DNA from: Bacteroides salyersiae WAL 10018 = DSM 18765 = JCM 12988
GTDB lineage: Bacteria; Bacteroidota; Bacteroidia; Bacteroidales; Bacteroidaceae
DNA length: 64,000 nt
Direction of reading: 5' to 3'
Assembly (NCBI RefSeq): GCF_000381365.1
Contig: NZ_KB905467.1
Coordinates: 1,051,268 to 1,115,267, forward strand
Both the position numbers and the translations under genes were made by a program. The notes under the pieces are model-generated. The model was not told where the DNA came from. It ran no database searches and was given only the letters and a program-made list of their open reading frames with translations. This document shows positions 40,363 through 49,274 of the stretch, one piece after another; position 1 is the first letter of the stretch; every line of letters starts with the position of its first letter.

Positions 40363-42363
40363 CTACGATATGAGCTTTAGAAATTCCTCTTCGTTCATAA
40401 TCTTAACTCCTAATTTGTTCGCCTTTTCCAGTTTGGCCGGTCCCATATTTTCACCTGCCAGAATGAAACTTGTCTTGGCAGAAATACTGCCTACATTCTT
40501 ACCGCCATGTTTTTCTATGAGGTCTTTGTATTCATCCCGCGAATGGTGGGTAAAGACTCCGCTGATAACGATGGATTGCCCTGCTAACTTATCGGTGTAT
40601 CCGCTTAAATCTTCTTCCGTACGATACAGTTGTAAGCCGGTTTCTCTCAGTCGCCTTACAAGTTCCCGATTTGATGCGTTCGAGAAATAATTTAGAATAC
40701 TTTGCGCAATCTTTTCACCGATTTCATCAATGCTTATTAGGGTTTCCAAGTCTGCGTTTTCCAGTTCTTCTACGTTTTTAAATGCTTTGGCTATTTTTTT
40801 TGCCACAGTCTCGCCCACAAAACGGATACCTAATGCAAAGATGACACGTTCAAAAGGAACCTCCTTGCTTTGATTGATGCCATTAATGATGTTCTCAGCC
40901 GATTTTTCTCCCATTCGGTCGAGACCTTTTATATCATCGGCCGTAAGTCTGTACAAGTCGGCGGTGTTTTTTATCAGTCCTAACCGATAGAACATGTCTA
41001 CGGTCTCCGGCCCGAGCCCGTCGATATTCATAGCGCGCCGGCTGATAAAATGTTCAATTTTACCTTTTATCTGCGGAGGGCAAGCTGTTTCATTGGGGCA
41101 ATAATGGGCGGCTTCACCTTCGTATCGTACCAGTTTACTACCGCATTCGGGGCAATTTGTAATGAATTTCACTTTTTCTCCGATCATGAAGGAACGTGCG
41201 GAAGTGTCTACTCCTGTGATTTTAGGAATGATTTCTCCGCCCTTTTCCACATATACCATGTCGCCGATGTGAAGGTCGAGTCCTTCAATGATATCTGCGT
41301 TGTGTAGTGATGCACGTTTTACGATCGTGCCCGAAAGCTGTACCGGATCTAGGTTGGCTACCGGAGTAACAGCTCCTGTTCTTCCTACTTGGTAAGTTAC
41401 AAGATTCAGCCGTGTAAGAGCACGTTCTGCCTGAAATTTGTATGCAATGGCCCATCGGGGGGATTTGGCAGTAAAGCCTAAATTTTTTTGCTGTTTCAGA
41501 CTGTTTACCTTGAGTACGATACCATCCGTGGCAACCGGCAGGTTTTTCCGTTCTACATCCCAATATTTTATATAATCAAATATTTCCTCTAACGTGCGAC
41601 ATTTACGCATGGCATTCGATATTTTGAATCCCCATTTTGCTGCTTCCTGTAAATTCTCATAATGTCCGTCGTATGGTAAATTCTCTCCGAGCAGGTAATA
41701 GAGATAAGCATCCAGCTTGCGGGAAGCTACGATAGAAGAATTCTGTAATTTCAGTGTACCTGAAGCGGCATTTCTCGGATTGGCAAATAACGGTTCTTCG
41801 CGTGCTTCTTTTTCCCGGTTCAACTCTTCGAATACATCCCATGACATGAGAATTTCGCCTCGAATTTCGAACGATTGCGGATAATTGCTGCCATGAAGCA
41901 CAAGCGGAATAGTACGGATTGTTTTTACATTATCGGTCACGTCGTCTCCTTTTTCTCCGTCACCACGGGTTACTGCACGCACCAGCTTGCCGTCTTCATA
42001 TGTGAGTGAAATGGAGGTTCCATCGTATTTCATCTCACAGCATATCTCAAAATCTTCATTCAAAGCCTTTTTTACTCTTTCATAAAAATCGGTCACTTCG
42101 TTTTCCGAGTATGTATTTCCCAAAGACAACATTGGGTATTTATGTGGTACTTGCGTAAAATTCTTATTAAGGTCGCTACCTACACGCATTGTAGGAGAGT
42201 TATCGTCTTTATATTCCGGATAGGCTTGTTCCAGATCCTGTAATTCGCGCATCATGTCGTCGAATTCTTTGTCTGAAATCTCCGGAGTATTCAATACGTA
42301 ATAATTATAATTATGCCGGTGAAGTTCGGCACGAAGTTCTTCTATTTTTTCTTTTACAGTCAT
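40363..42363 (-). CDS. ligA: NAD-dependent DNA ligase
   Basis: 666 aa, all LigA domains in order: Ia (NYYVLNTPEISDKEFD), adenylation with CEMKYDGTSISL (nucleophile lysine), GDGEKGDDVTDN, the OB fold, the four-cysteine zinc finger (CPECG ... YCPNETACP), helix-hairpin-helix repeats (LKGLDRMGEKSAENIING-like, about 490-560) and a C-terminal BRCT domain (GQSIVISGVFTHHSRDEYKD). It seals nicks using NAD+. It is divergent from trmD with overlapping promoters. Confidence 0.97.
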   Translation of the reverse strand: MTVKEKIEELRAELHRHNYNYYVLNTPEISDKEFDDMMRELQDLEQAYPEYKDDNSPTMRVGSDLNKNFTQVPHKYPMLSLGNTYSENEVTDFYERVKKALNEDFEICCEMKYDGTSISLTYEDGKLVRAVTRGDGEKGDDVTDNVKTIRTIPLVLHGSNYPQSFEIRGEILMSWDVFEELNREKEAREEPLFANPRNAASGTLKLQNSSIVASRKLDAYLYYLLGENLPYDGHYENLQEAAKWGFKISNAMRKCRTLEEIFDYIKYWDVERKNLPVATDGIVLKVNSLKQQKNLGFTAKSPRWAIAYKFQAERALTRLNLVTYQVGRTGAVTPVANLDPVQLSGTIVKRASLHNADIIEGLDLHIGDMVYVEKGGEIIPKITGVDTSARSFMIGEKVKFITNCPECGSKLVRYEGEAAHYCPNETACPPQIKGKIEHFISRRAMNIDGLGPETVDMFYRLGLIKNTADLYRLTADDIKGLDRMGEKSAENIINGINQSKEVPFERVIFALGIRFVGETVAKKIAKAFKNVEELENADLETLISIDEIGEKIAQSILNYFSNASNRELVRRLRETGLQLYRTEEDLSGYTDKLAGQSIVISGVFTHHSRDEYKDLIEKHGGKNVGSISAKTSFILAGENMGPAKLEKANKLGVKIMNEEEFLKLIS

Positions 42364-42374
42364 ATTTCTTGGAT

Positions 42375-42405
42375 TGTTTCAGGCAAAAATACGGGTTTAT
42401 CTTTG
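42375..42405. promoter_or_regulatory. Overlapping ligA and trmD promoters
   Basis: Toward trmD: TTG (42375-42377), 20 bp, TATCTTTG (42398-42405). Toward ligA on the minus strand: TATTTTTG (42391-42384). The two -7 boxes are 6 bp apart, so the polymerases should compete. Confidence 0.65.
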
Positions 42406-42438
42406 AATATTTGTAATTTTGCGGAAAATTAAAAGACT

Positions 42439-43116
42439 ATGCGTATTGATATAATAACCGTTCTTCCCGAGATGATTGAAGGCTTTTTCAATTGTTCGAT
42501 TATGAAACGCGCTCAAAACAAGGGCCTTGCTGAAATTTATATTCATAATCTTCGTGATTATACCGAAGATAAATATCGGCGTGTAGATGATTATCCTTTT
42601 GGCGGTTTTGCCGGTATGGTGATGAAGATCGAGCCGATTGAGCGTTGTATCAATGCCTTGAAAGCAGAACGTGACTACGATGAGGTGATATTTACTACTC
42701 CCGATGGTGAACAGTTTGACCAGAAAATGGCAAATACGCTTTCGCTTGCCGGAAATCTCATCATTCTTTGCGGACATTTTAAAGGGATTGATTATCGCAT
42801 TCGCGAACATTATATAACGAAAGAAGTCAGTATCGGAGATTATGTGCTGACTGGTGGGGAATTGGCAGCGGCGGTAATGGCGGATGCTATCGTGAGGATT
42901 ATTCCCGGAGTCATTTCAGACGAACAGTCTGCACTTTCCGATTCTTTTCAGGACAATTTATTGGCAGCTCCGGTATATACCCGTCCGGCAGAATATAATG
43001 GATGGAAAGTACCCGATATCCTTCTGTCCGGTCATGAAGCTAAAATTAAAGAGTGGGAGTTGCAGCAATCATTAGAACGTACCCGGAGATTACGACCAGA
43101 TTTATTAGACGAATGA
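42439..43116 (+). CDS. trmD: tRNA (guanine-N1-)-methyltransferase
   Basis: 225 aa SPOUT enzyme that makes m1G37. The SAM-binding trefoil knot is seen in LCGHFKGIDYRIREHYITKE, then EVSIGDYVLTGGELAA and VISDEQSALSDSF. The start (MRIDIITVLPEMIEGFF) is typical. It has its own promoter and terminator and is not in the usual rimM-trmD-rplS order. Confidence 0.97.
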   Translation: MRIDIITVLPEMIEGFFNCSIMKRAQNKGLAEIYIHNLRDYTEDKYRRVDDYPFGGFAGMVMKIEPIERCINALKAERDYDEVIFTTPDGEQFDQKMANTLSLAGNLIILCGHFKGIDYRIREHYITKEVSIGDYVLTGGELAAAVMADAIVRIIPGVISDEQSALSDSFQDNLLAAPVYTRPAEYNGWKVPDILLSGHEAKIKEWELQQSLERTRRLRPDLLDE

Positions 43117-43126
43117 CAGATGTATG

Positions 43127-43173
43127 AAAAAACGAAAGCGTTGCTCGGGAAAAAAGCAATGCTTTCGTTTTTT
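43127..43173 (+). terminator. Terminator after trmD
   Basis: AAAAAACGAAAGC pairs with GCTTTCGTTTTTT, and an inner stem GTTGCT/AGCAAT extends it. Confidence 0.88.
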
Positions 43174-43329
43174 AGGTCTACTTGAACCTTGCATGGTTCG
43201 TATACTTGAGGATGTCAAAAAATAGATTGTTTTCTATGTTTGTTTTCGGATTTCCATTCCCTCTTATTTTAAAGGCATAATGACAGTTTTCTACATTAAA
43301 TGCTGCGAATGGTTATTGTATGTTTACGA

Positions 43330-44241
43330 TTATACCTCAAGTGCACCGATTATTTCATTAACTGATTTATATCCGTGTCTGTCTAAGTAATTATTTATAC
43401 CATCGGCAACTTTCACTGTAATAGCTGGATCTATGAAATTGGCTGTGCCGATTTGTATGGCTGACGCACCTGCAAGCATGAATTCTATCGCATCTTTCCA
43501 ATTCATGATACCTCCTAATCCGATGACAGGAATATTTACTGCTTTGGATACTTGCCATACCATGCGTAACGCTATCGGTTTCACTGCTGCGCCGGACATG
43601 CCCCCTGTTATTGTAGAAAGTATCGGACGTTTGCGTTCTGCATCGATAGCCATACCGAGCAATGTATTAATTAGCGATACGCTATCTGCACCGCTTCCTT
43701 CTGCCGCGCGGGCTATTTCAGTGATGTCTGTTACGTTCGGAGACAATTTTACGATAAGTGTCTTTTTGTAAGCAGAACGTACGGCTTTCACTACTTCGGC
43801 AGCTCCTTTGGCAGTAACTCCAAAAGCCATACCTCCCTGCTTTACATTGGGGCATGAGATGTTCAATTCTATAGCAGGAATTTTGTCAAGTTCATTAATA
43901 ATTTCTGCTGTTTTTACGTAGTCTTCAATGGCTGATCCGGAAACATTCACAATCATATTGGTTTGAATGTCTTTAATACGCGGATAAATGTGTTCGACGA
44001 AGTAATTTACTCCCTTATTTTGCAGTCCCACAGCATTTAACATGCCAGAAGGAGTTTCTGCCATACGTGGGTATGGATTACCTTCACGTTTGTGAAGAGT
44101 AGTCCCCTTTACAATAATACTGCCTATTCGCGCAATATCGATAAAATCGGTAAACTCTTCACCGTATCCGAATGTTCCGGAAGCAGTCATTACCGGATTC
44201 TTCATTTGTAATTCGCCTATTTTTACATTTAAATCTGCCAT
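43330..44241 (-). CDS. pyrD: Dihydroorotate dehydrogenase B, catalytic subunit
   Basis: 303 aa, class 1B. The FMN-binding TIM barrel shows MTASGTFGYGEEF, NAVGLQNKGVNYF, LNISCPNVKQGGMAFG, VKLSPNVTDI and IGLGGIMNWKDAIEFMLAGA. It oxidises dihydroorotate to orotate in pyrimidine synthesis and uses PyrK to pass electrons to NAD+. Its start overlaps the pyrK stop by 13 bases, so the two subunits are translationally coupled. Confidence 0.96.
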   Translation of the reverse strand: MADLNVKIGELQMKNPVMTASGTFGYGEEFTDFIDIARIGSIIVKGTTLHKREGNPYPRMAETPSGMLNAVGLQNKGVNYFVEHIYPRIKDIQTNMIVNVSGSAIEDYVKTAEIINELDKIPAIELNISCPNVKQGGMAFGVTAKGAAEVVKAVRSAYKKTLIVKLSPNVTDITEIARAAEGSGADSVSLINTLLGMAIDAERKRPILSTITGGMSGAAVKPIALRMVWQVSKAVNIPVIGLGGIMNWKDAIEFMLAGASAIQIGTANFIDPAITVKVADGINNYLDRHGYKSVNEIIGALEV

Positions 44242-45005
44242 AATAGTTTATTTATATTAAATACGGGACCTTCTTTACAAACACATAAATGTCCTTCATC
44301 GGTATTTTCAACACAACACAGACAGGCACCGACTCCACAAGCCATCCTGTTTTCTAATGAGACTTCACAATTGATATTATTACTTTTGGCATATTTTGCT
44401 ACGGCCATCATCATAGGTTTAGGACCACAAGTGTAAATCTGCTCAAATTTCACTTTATCTAATATGGAATGTTGGGTGACATATCCTTTTTCTCCGTGAC
44501 TTCCGTCTTCGGTAGTCGTATATACTTCTCCGTAAGCTGCAAACTCATCCAACTGAAGCAGATCTTTATCAGTTCGTGCTCCCAAGAGGAAGGTGGGCTT
44601 GTTTCCGCTTTTAGCCAGTTGCTCCCCTAAATAAAGCATGGGGGCTGTTCCTACGCCTCCGCCTACCAATAGGAGCTTATCAGATGGGTTTTCAGGCATT
44701 GTAAAGCCATTTCCCAATGGAAGTACGACATTGATTATTTCTCCATTGGCAACTTCTGCCAAACGGCGTGTGCCGTCGCCTACAAGTTGTATTAGAAACC
44801 ATACTTCATTTCGTTGTCTGTCTACATAATTAATAGAAATGGGGCGGCGAAGAAAGGTAGTTGGTGAACCATCTACCCGTATTTCTGCAAATTGTCCCGG
44901 TAGCATTTCGGGAAGTGGTGACTGAGAAGCCAATTTCAGCAGTGCATAGTTGGCATGCAATTTGAGATTCTCAGTTACTGTCAGGTCTAAAATAAATTTT
45001 TTCAT
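44229..45005 (-). CDS. pyrK: Dihydroorotate dehydrogenase B, electron transfer subunit
   Basis: 258 aa. FAD-binding ferredoxin-reductase fold (GQFAEIRVDGSPTTFLRRPI; LLLVGGGVGTAPMLYLGEQL) and a C-terminal [2Fe-2S] site with four cysteines (MACGVGACLCCVE ... LCVCKEGPVF). It moves electrons from PyrD FMN to NAD+. A TATCTTTG box on the minus strand (45042-45035) precedes it, so it is the first gene of the pair. Confidence 0.95.
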   Translation of the reverse strand: MKKFILDLTVTENLKLHANYALLKLASQSPLPEMLPGQFAEIRVDGSPTTFLRRPISINYVDRQRNEVWFLIQLVGDGTRRLAEVANGEIINVVLPLGNGFTMPENPSDKLLLVGGGVGTAPMLYLGEQLAKSGNKPTFLLGARTDKDLLQLDEFAAYGEVYTTTEDGSHGEKGYVTQHSILDKVKFEQIYTCGPKPMMMAVAKYAKSNNINCEVSLENRMACGVGACLCCVENTDEGHLCVCKEGPVFNINKLLWQI

Positions 45006-45074
45006 GTATTGAAGCTAAATTCATATTCCGACTGCAAAGATACGGGAAATTGTGCAAACAGACGTTTTTACTTC

Positions 45075-45539
45075 CTATTTTTCCGGTCGGAATGTTTCAT
45101 AAGTATTATCATCAAAGAAAATTCTTATTTCTGTGATTTTTCGTGGAGGTCTTTCTTTGTAGATAATCTCTTGTTTTACAATCTCTTTAGTGGCGTTTGA
45201 GGGCTTTTCTAATGCCATTTCCTTACGATTTTCCAAAGCATTCGTGTTGATGGCCGGATTTTTTGGATTCTCAGAGGCAAATAGAGGATAATCCAACTCT
45301 GGTGAATCGATATTTTGCTCTTCGTCGGTCATATTTCCTTTTCCCGTCAGTAACCAGTCGAGGCTAATATGATTATATTTCTCATGCAGTCGCATAATAA
45401 AGTCAGTACTCGGATATTTGTTCCGATCACCTAAAGTATGGGAGATTGTGGCCTGAGCTACACCGATGCTTTCTGCAAATGCTGCGGCTGTCATTTGCTC
45501 ATGTTCCATGATCATTTTGATTCTGTCTTTGATGTCCAT
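45075..45539 (-). CDS. XRE-family transcriptional regulator
   Basis: 154 aa. The N-terminal HTH (residues 3-55, MIMEHEQMTAAAFAESIGVA, ISHTLGDRNKYPSTDFIMRL) and DWLLTGKG match the phage-type XRE fold. The C-terminal half has no peptidase or sensor domain that I recognise, only a Lys/Glu-rich linker and a short beta segment (ITEIRIFFDDNTYETFR). It opens onto a 1.3-kb AT-rich region with repeated TTGTG/ATTACAA motifs, possible sites for it (inference). Confidence 0.85.
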   Translation of the reverse strand: MDIKDRIKMIMEHEQMTAAAFAESIGVAQATISHTLGDRNKYPSTDFIMRLHEKYNHISLDWLLTGKGNMTDEEQNIDSPELDYPLFASENPKNPAINTNALENRKEMALEKPSNATKEIVKQEIIYKERPPRKITEIRIFFDDNTYETFRPEK

Positions 45540-46498
45540 CTCTTTCTAAATATTTACAACTATATATTCTATGAGTATATTCACAAATGTATAACAAATT
45601 TCTTGTGATTACAAAGGTAAACAAATGAAATTACAATAGCAAATTTCAAAAGAGAATATTTGTGTATTACAATCGGCATATCAATGTTTACAATTGGAAT
45701 CTATAATTGGAATCTTTAATGTAGAGTGCTATTTTCTTGTTAAAGTATATATTTATATACATGATGTATATAGTTGATAATAAACATATTGTATTCGTAT
45801 AATATGTATTATATGCAAGTCTTTACAAATGTTTGTAGATTATTTTATCTTTATTTGGAGTTATAATTAAAGAAGATTGTTTATTCCATTGGAATATCGT
45901 ATATTATAGTGTATTATGTGAAATGTTAACCACTCTCCTATTACGATGTTGAATGATTGTTTGTTTTTGTAATATCGAACAATTTACATTATTGAATGCT
46001 TATTTTGTATTATATATGTAAATGTTACACATGTAAATATTGAAAATGTGAATCTATATATATTACATTTGTGAATAGATATCTTTTTAAAGCTTTTAAT
46101 TTACTGTATTTAATCGTTTGATATATTTCATTTTTTATTTACGATTATTCTTTAATAATTTCAAATTAAAAATCTTCGCAATATTTGTACATAATAATCC
46201 CATGGAGTGGTATTTTTTTGATTCTACAGAGGGTATTTCTCTGTTAAATATCTGATTAATAGTCTATTAGTCTACTTTTCCCGTATCGTATAAAGAGTGC
46301 AAATAGAAAAAAGGGTGCAAATGGTGAGATATTGTAGCAAAATGCTATAATTACTGATCTAAAAATCCAGTTAATTTTGGGAAAACTATGGATTTTTGCA
46401 GAATAGACTGTTTTTGATCATGTATTTGGGTGAGGAGCTTTACTTTTATCTTTTTAGTTTTTCTTTATGCCCCTTTTTATTTGTCCCTCTATAAAGAA

Positions 46499-46528
46499 CT
46501 ATTCGTTCCCTCATAAGGGAACGAATAG
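46499..46528. repeat. Perfect hairpin in the AT-rich region
   Basis: CTATTCGTTCCCT (46499-46511) and its exact complement (46516-46528) are separated by CATA. It stands alone, more than 300 bases from any gene, without a T run. Confidence 0.85.
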
Positions 46529-46736
46529 AACATACTTGGTTTATTTCTTACTTTATTAAACTTCTTTCTAAGTTTATTTTATACTAAACATGTAATTGAG
46601 TGCCGTATTAATACTGATTTCGGTTCATTGGGCGAATGTGTATATATATCGTGATAGGGGGATATGTGGTACGGAGATAATGCAGGAAACTGTAAGATAT
46701 TATGATAAATATATATAGATGTCTGATTGTATTTGT

Positions 46737-46770
46737 ATCTCCCAACTCTGAAGGAAAGAAGCTGGGAGAT
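46737..46770. terminator. Terminator-like inverted repeat
   Basis: ATCTCCCA (46737-46744) and TGGGAGAT (46763-46770), about 80 bases beyond the holA 3' end. There is no T run, so the role is uncertain. Confidence 0.4.
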
Positions 46771-46848
46771 TAGAGTGTATAGTTTGTTGTAAACGGCCTG
46801 CAGAAGTCTTTCGGATAATTGATTAAAGGGCGTATATGCGTAGTTTTA

Positions 46849-47868
46849 TCAATGTAAAATTTTAAACACCAACTCTCGGAGGATGTCTCCGTCGTTCATG
46901 GAAGCGTTGTTTATTCCCTTCGATTTTGCATCGGCATATCGTATTTCTCCAATGATTTGCATGGTCTTCACACCATTATATCGGCGCATGGCAGTCAGGT
47001 AATCACGGGCAGCCCAAGGTGATTTTAATCCTAACCAAGAGGCTACTCCCTGTTCTGTTTTTTCGGGAGAGTAATAAGCCAGCATCAGGTTTGAATAGAA
47101 ATTGAAGAGTAATGAAAGTGTCATCTGTATAGGATTGGTTTTAGGATTTTCTTCAAAGTATTTTATTATTTTATTTGCTTTGAGAACGTCTTTTTCAACC
47201 AATGCGCTACGCAGTTCGAAGTTATTATAATCTTTGCTGATGCCTATGTTTTTTTCTATTTGTTCGGGAGTGACCCGTTTTTGTCCGTTAGGCAGGGTGA
47301 TAATGAGTTTCTCTAATTCTCCGGTTAACCGACTTAAATCGGTTCCGACAAAATCGGCCAGCATAGCTGTAGCTTTGGGCTCCATATCAATGCCCTTACG
47401 TTTCATATAAGAGTTGATAAAAGCAAGCAATTGTGAATCTTTAATTTTCTTAGACTCGAAAAGAATGCCCGCTTTTTCTACTTCGGCTGCTAACTTTTTT
47501 CGTTTATCCAGTGTGCCGTGCTTGTGACACACGACAAGAATAGTAGAGTTTAAAGGCTTTTGTAGATAGTATGAAAGTTCTTCTATGTTGCGGATTGCCT
47601 GTGCTTCTTTTACTACCACTACTTGATATTCAGACATCATAGGATAACGTTTTGCGGCATTTATAACAGTTGCCACATCTACATCGGCTCCATATACTAC
47701 GGTCAGGTTAAACTCCTTTTCAGTCTCTGTCAGTACATTTTCTGTGATATAATCGGCTATGAGGTCGATATAATATGATTCTTCTCCCATCAGGTAGTAG
47801 ATGGGACGATATTGCTTAGCTCTCAGTTCTTTGAGGATATCATCGCAACTCAGTTCTTGTTTTGCCAT
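46849..47868 (-). CDS. holA: DNA polymerase III delta subunit
   Basis: 339 aa clamp-loader subunit. HolA pattern: N-terminal RPIYYLMGEESYYIDLIADY, VVYGADVDVATVINAAKRYP, EYQVVVVKEAQAIRN, LVCHKHGTLDKRKKLAAEVE, GTDLSRLTGELEKLIITLP and a C-terminal helical domain with SPWAARDYLTAMRRY. There is no functional Walker A, as expected for delta. It lies 16 bases after the AMP nucleosidase gene on the same strand. Confidence 0.93.
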   Translation of the reverse strand: MAKQELSCDDILKELRAKQYRPIYYLMGEESYYIDLIADYITENVLTETEKEFNLTVVYGADVDVATVINAAKRYPMMSEYQVVVVKEAQAIRNIEELSYYLQKPLNSTILVVCHKHGTLDKRKKLAAEVEKAGILFESKKIKDSQLLAFINSYMKRKGIDMEPKATAMLADFVGTDLSRLTGELEKLIITLPNGQKRVTPEQIEKNIGISKDYNNFELRSALVEKDVLKANKIIKYFEENPKTNPIQMTLSLLFNFYSNLMLAYYSPEKTEQGVASWLGLKSPWAARDYLTAMRRYNGVKTMQIIGEIRYADAKSKGINNASMNDGDILRELVFKILH

Positions 47869-47884
47869 ATTAGTGAAAAGGGCT

Positions 47885-48661
47885 TTACCAGTCGAATTTC
47901 AAATGTTTTACTGTTTTTTTCTCATCAATGATCATACGCAGAGAAGCGATACCGATTTTGACATGCTCTTCAACGTAGTTTTGGGTAACGATGTTATCGC
48001 TTTTGTCGGTTTTTACACCTTCCGGTATCATCGGTTGGTCGGATACCAGCAGCAGGGCTCCTGTAGGAATATGATTGGCAAAACCGCAACTGAATAAAGT
48101 AGCTGTTTCCATATCTACGGCCATGGCCCGGGTCTTTTTCAGATATTCTTTGAAGTCTTCATCGTGCTCCCAGATCCGACGGTTGGTAGTGTAGACTGTG
48201 CCGGTCCAATAATCGCGGGCATAGTCACGTATGGAAGAGGACACGGCACGTTGTAGCATAAATGCCGGCAGTGCAGGTACTTCCGGTGGGAAATAGTCAT
48301 TGGATGTTCCTTCGCCACGGATAGCGGCAATAGGTAAAATGAGGTCTCCTATTTTATTTTTCTTATCAATGCCTCCGCATTTTCCTAAAAACAGGCAGGC
48401 CTTGGGATGGATAGCGCTCAAAAGGTCCATGATGATGGCGGCATTGGGGCTTCCCATGCCAAAATTGATAATTGTGATACCTTCTGCGCTGGCAGAGATC
48501 ATATTGGCGTCGCGCCCCAAAATGGGTACATTGAATTTCTCTGCAAATATTTCTACGTATTTGTTGAAGTTGGTCAACAGGATATACTCTCCAAAATCTT
48601 CCAGGTTACGTTTTGTATAACGGGGTAGCCAATTAGCTACGATTTCTTCTTTTGTTTTCAT
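47885..48661 (-). CDS. amn: AMP nucleosidase
   Basis: 258 aa from MKTKEEIVANWL (ATG at 48661; 13 upstream codons rejected as not family-like). The nucleoside phosphorylase fold shows TIINFGMGSPNAAIIMDLLS, ACLFLGKCGGIDK, MAVDMETATLFSCGF and LLLVSDQPMIPEG. It splits AMP to adenine and ribose 5-phosphate. It is the short Bacteroidetes form without the regulatory N-terminal domain of E. coli Amn. Probably co-transcribed with holA. The promoter region overlaps that of the divergent HsdR-N gene. Confidence 0.9.
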   Translation of the reverse strand: MKTKEEIVANWLPRYTKRNLEDFGEYILLTNFNKYVEIFAEKFNVPILGRDANMISASAEGITIINFGMGSPNAAIIMDLLSAIHPKACLFLGKCGGIDKKNKIGDLILPIAAIRGEGTSNDYFPPEVPALPAFMLQRAVSSSIRDYARDYWTGTVYTTNRRIWEHDEDFKEYLKKTRAMAVDMETATLFSCGFANHIPTGALLLVSDQPMIPEGVKTDKSDNIVTQNYVEEHVKIGIASLRMIIDEKKTVKHLKFDW

Positions 48662-48723
48662 AAGATTCATTAAATTTGTGCTCTCTCTGCAGGGAGCCAT
48701 TATTTAACTTACAAAAATACAAA

Positions 48724-49179
48724 ATGTTATCGTTAAACTTGCCAGTATATGATACTAAAATTACGTCACGAAATGGAAAAAATGTTATTTTCGACGTAAT
48801 TCGTAAACGATATGTTGCCTTAACGCCCGAAGAATGGGTACGTCAGCATTTTGTTCACTTTCTTATTGCACACAAGGGATATCCCGTATCCTTAATGGCC
48901 AATGAGGTACTTCTTAATTTGAATGGGACGAAAAAGAGATGTGATACTGTACTATATAGGCGTAATCTTACGGCGCGGATGATTGTGGAATATAAGGCAC
49001 CTCATATTGAGATTACGCAGGCTGTATTTGATCAGATTACACGTTATAATATGGTGTTGAAAGTAGATTATCTTATTGTAAGTAATGGAATGCAGCATTA
49101 TTGTTGCAAAATGGATTATGAAAAGCAGAGCTATACCTTTTTGGAGGATATTCCGGATTATGGTTTAATAAATGATTAA
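48724..49179 (+). CDS. Orphan type I restriction R N-terminal domain protein
   Basis: 151 aa from MLSLNLPVYDTKI; an upstream extension of 16 codons was rejected. It matches the HsdR_N_2 nuclease domain and carries a full PD-(D/E)xK set: Glu36/37 in TPEEWVRQ, Asp74 in KRCDTVLY, Glu89 and Lys91 in VEYKAP and Gln104 in FDQITRYN. No helicase, methylase or specificity gene is nearby. The residues point to DNA hydrolysis, but the role is not known. Its stop lies within the left arm of the long inverted repeat at 49171-49274. Confidence 0.85.
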   Translation: MLSLNLPVYDTKITSRNGKNVIFDVIRKRYVALTPEEWVRQHFVHFLIAHKGYPVSLMANEVLLNLNGTKKRCDTVLYRRNLTARMIVEYKAPHIEITQAVFDQITRYNMVLKVDYLIVSNGMQHYCCKMDYEKQSYTFLEDIPDYGLIND

Positions 49180-49274
49180 TAATGATTCAATGTGCCAATA
49201 TGCCAATGTGCCAATTAGCTGCGCTATCATTGCACTGCGCAGCCAATTGGCACATTGAATCATTATTAATCATT
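49171..49274. repeat. Long inverted repeat with 29-bp perfect arms
   Basis: Left arm 49171-49199, right arm 49246-49274, identical as complements over all 29 bases, starting AATGATTAATAATGATTCAA. The 46-base centre has a second, nested pairing (GTGCCAATTAGCTGCGC with GCGCAGCCAATTGGCAC, imperfect), so the whole element folds into a very long hairpin. It lies between convergent genes and covers the stop codon of one and touches that of the other. It may end both transcripts, but has no clean T run; it may also be a small palindromic element. Confidence 0.9.

Larger units (their letters stand above)
45540..46848. other. 1.3-kb AT-rich region without genes
   Basis: No open frame of gene size on either strand. 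The stretch is markedly richer in A+T than its neighbours. It contains TTGTGATTACAA (45603-45614) and TTGTGTATTACAA (45660-45672), further ATTACAAT and TTTACAAT words at 45630 and 45688, a perfect 13-bp-arm hairpin at 46499-46528 and a terminator-like repeat at 46737-46770. It may be decayed accessory DNA, a long regulatory region, or host one or more small RNAs; I cannot choose. Confidence 0.7.

Noticed and set aside
43184..43199. Dyad GAACC-6-GGTTC after trmD
   Set aside because: Short, imperfect in the centre and without a neighbouring promoter; probably chance.
49171..49274. Plain Rho-independent terminator
   Set aside because: It is much longer than usual, has nested pairing and no clean T run, so it was listed as a repeat instead.
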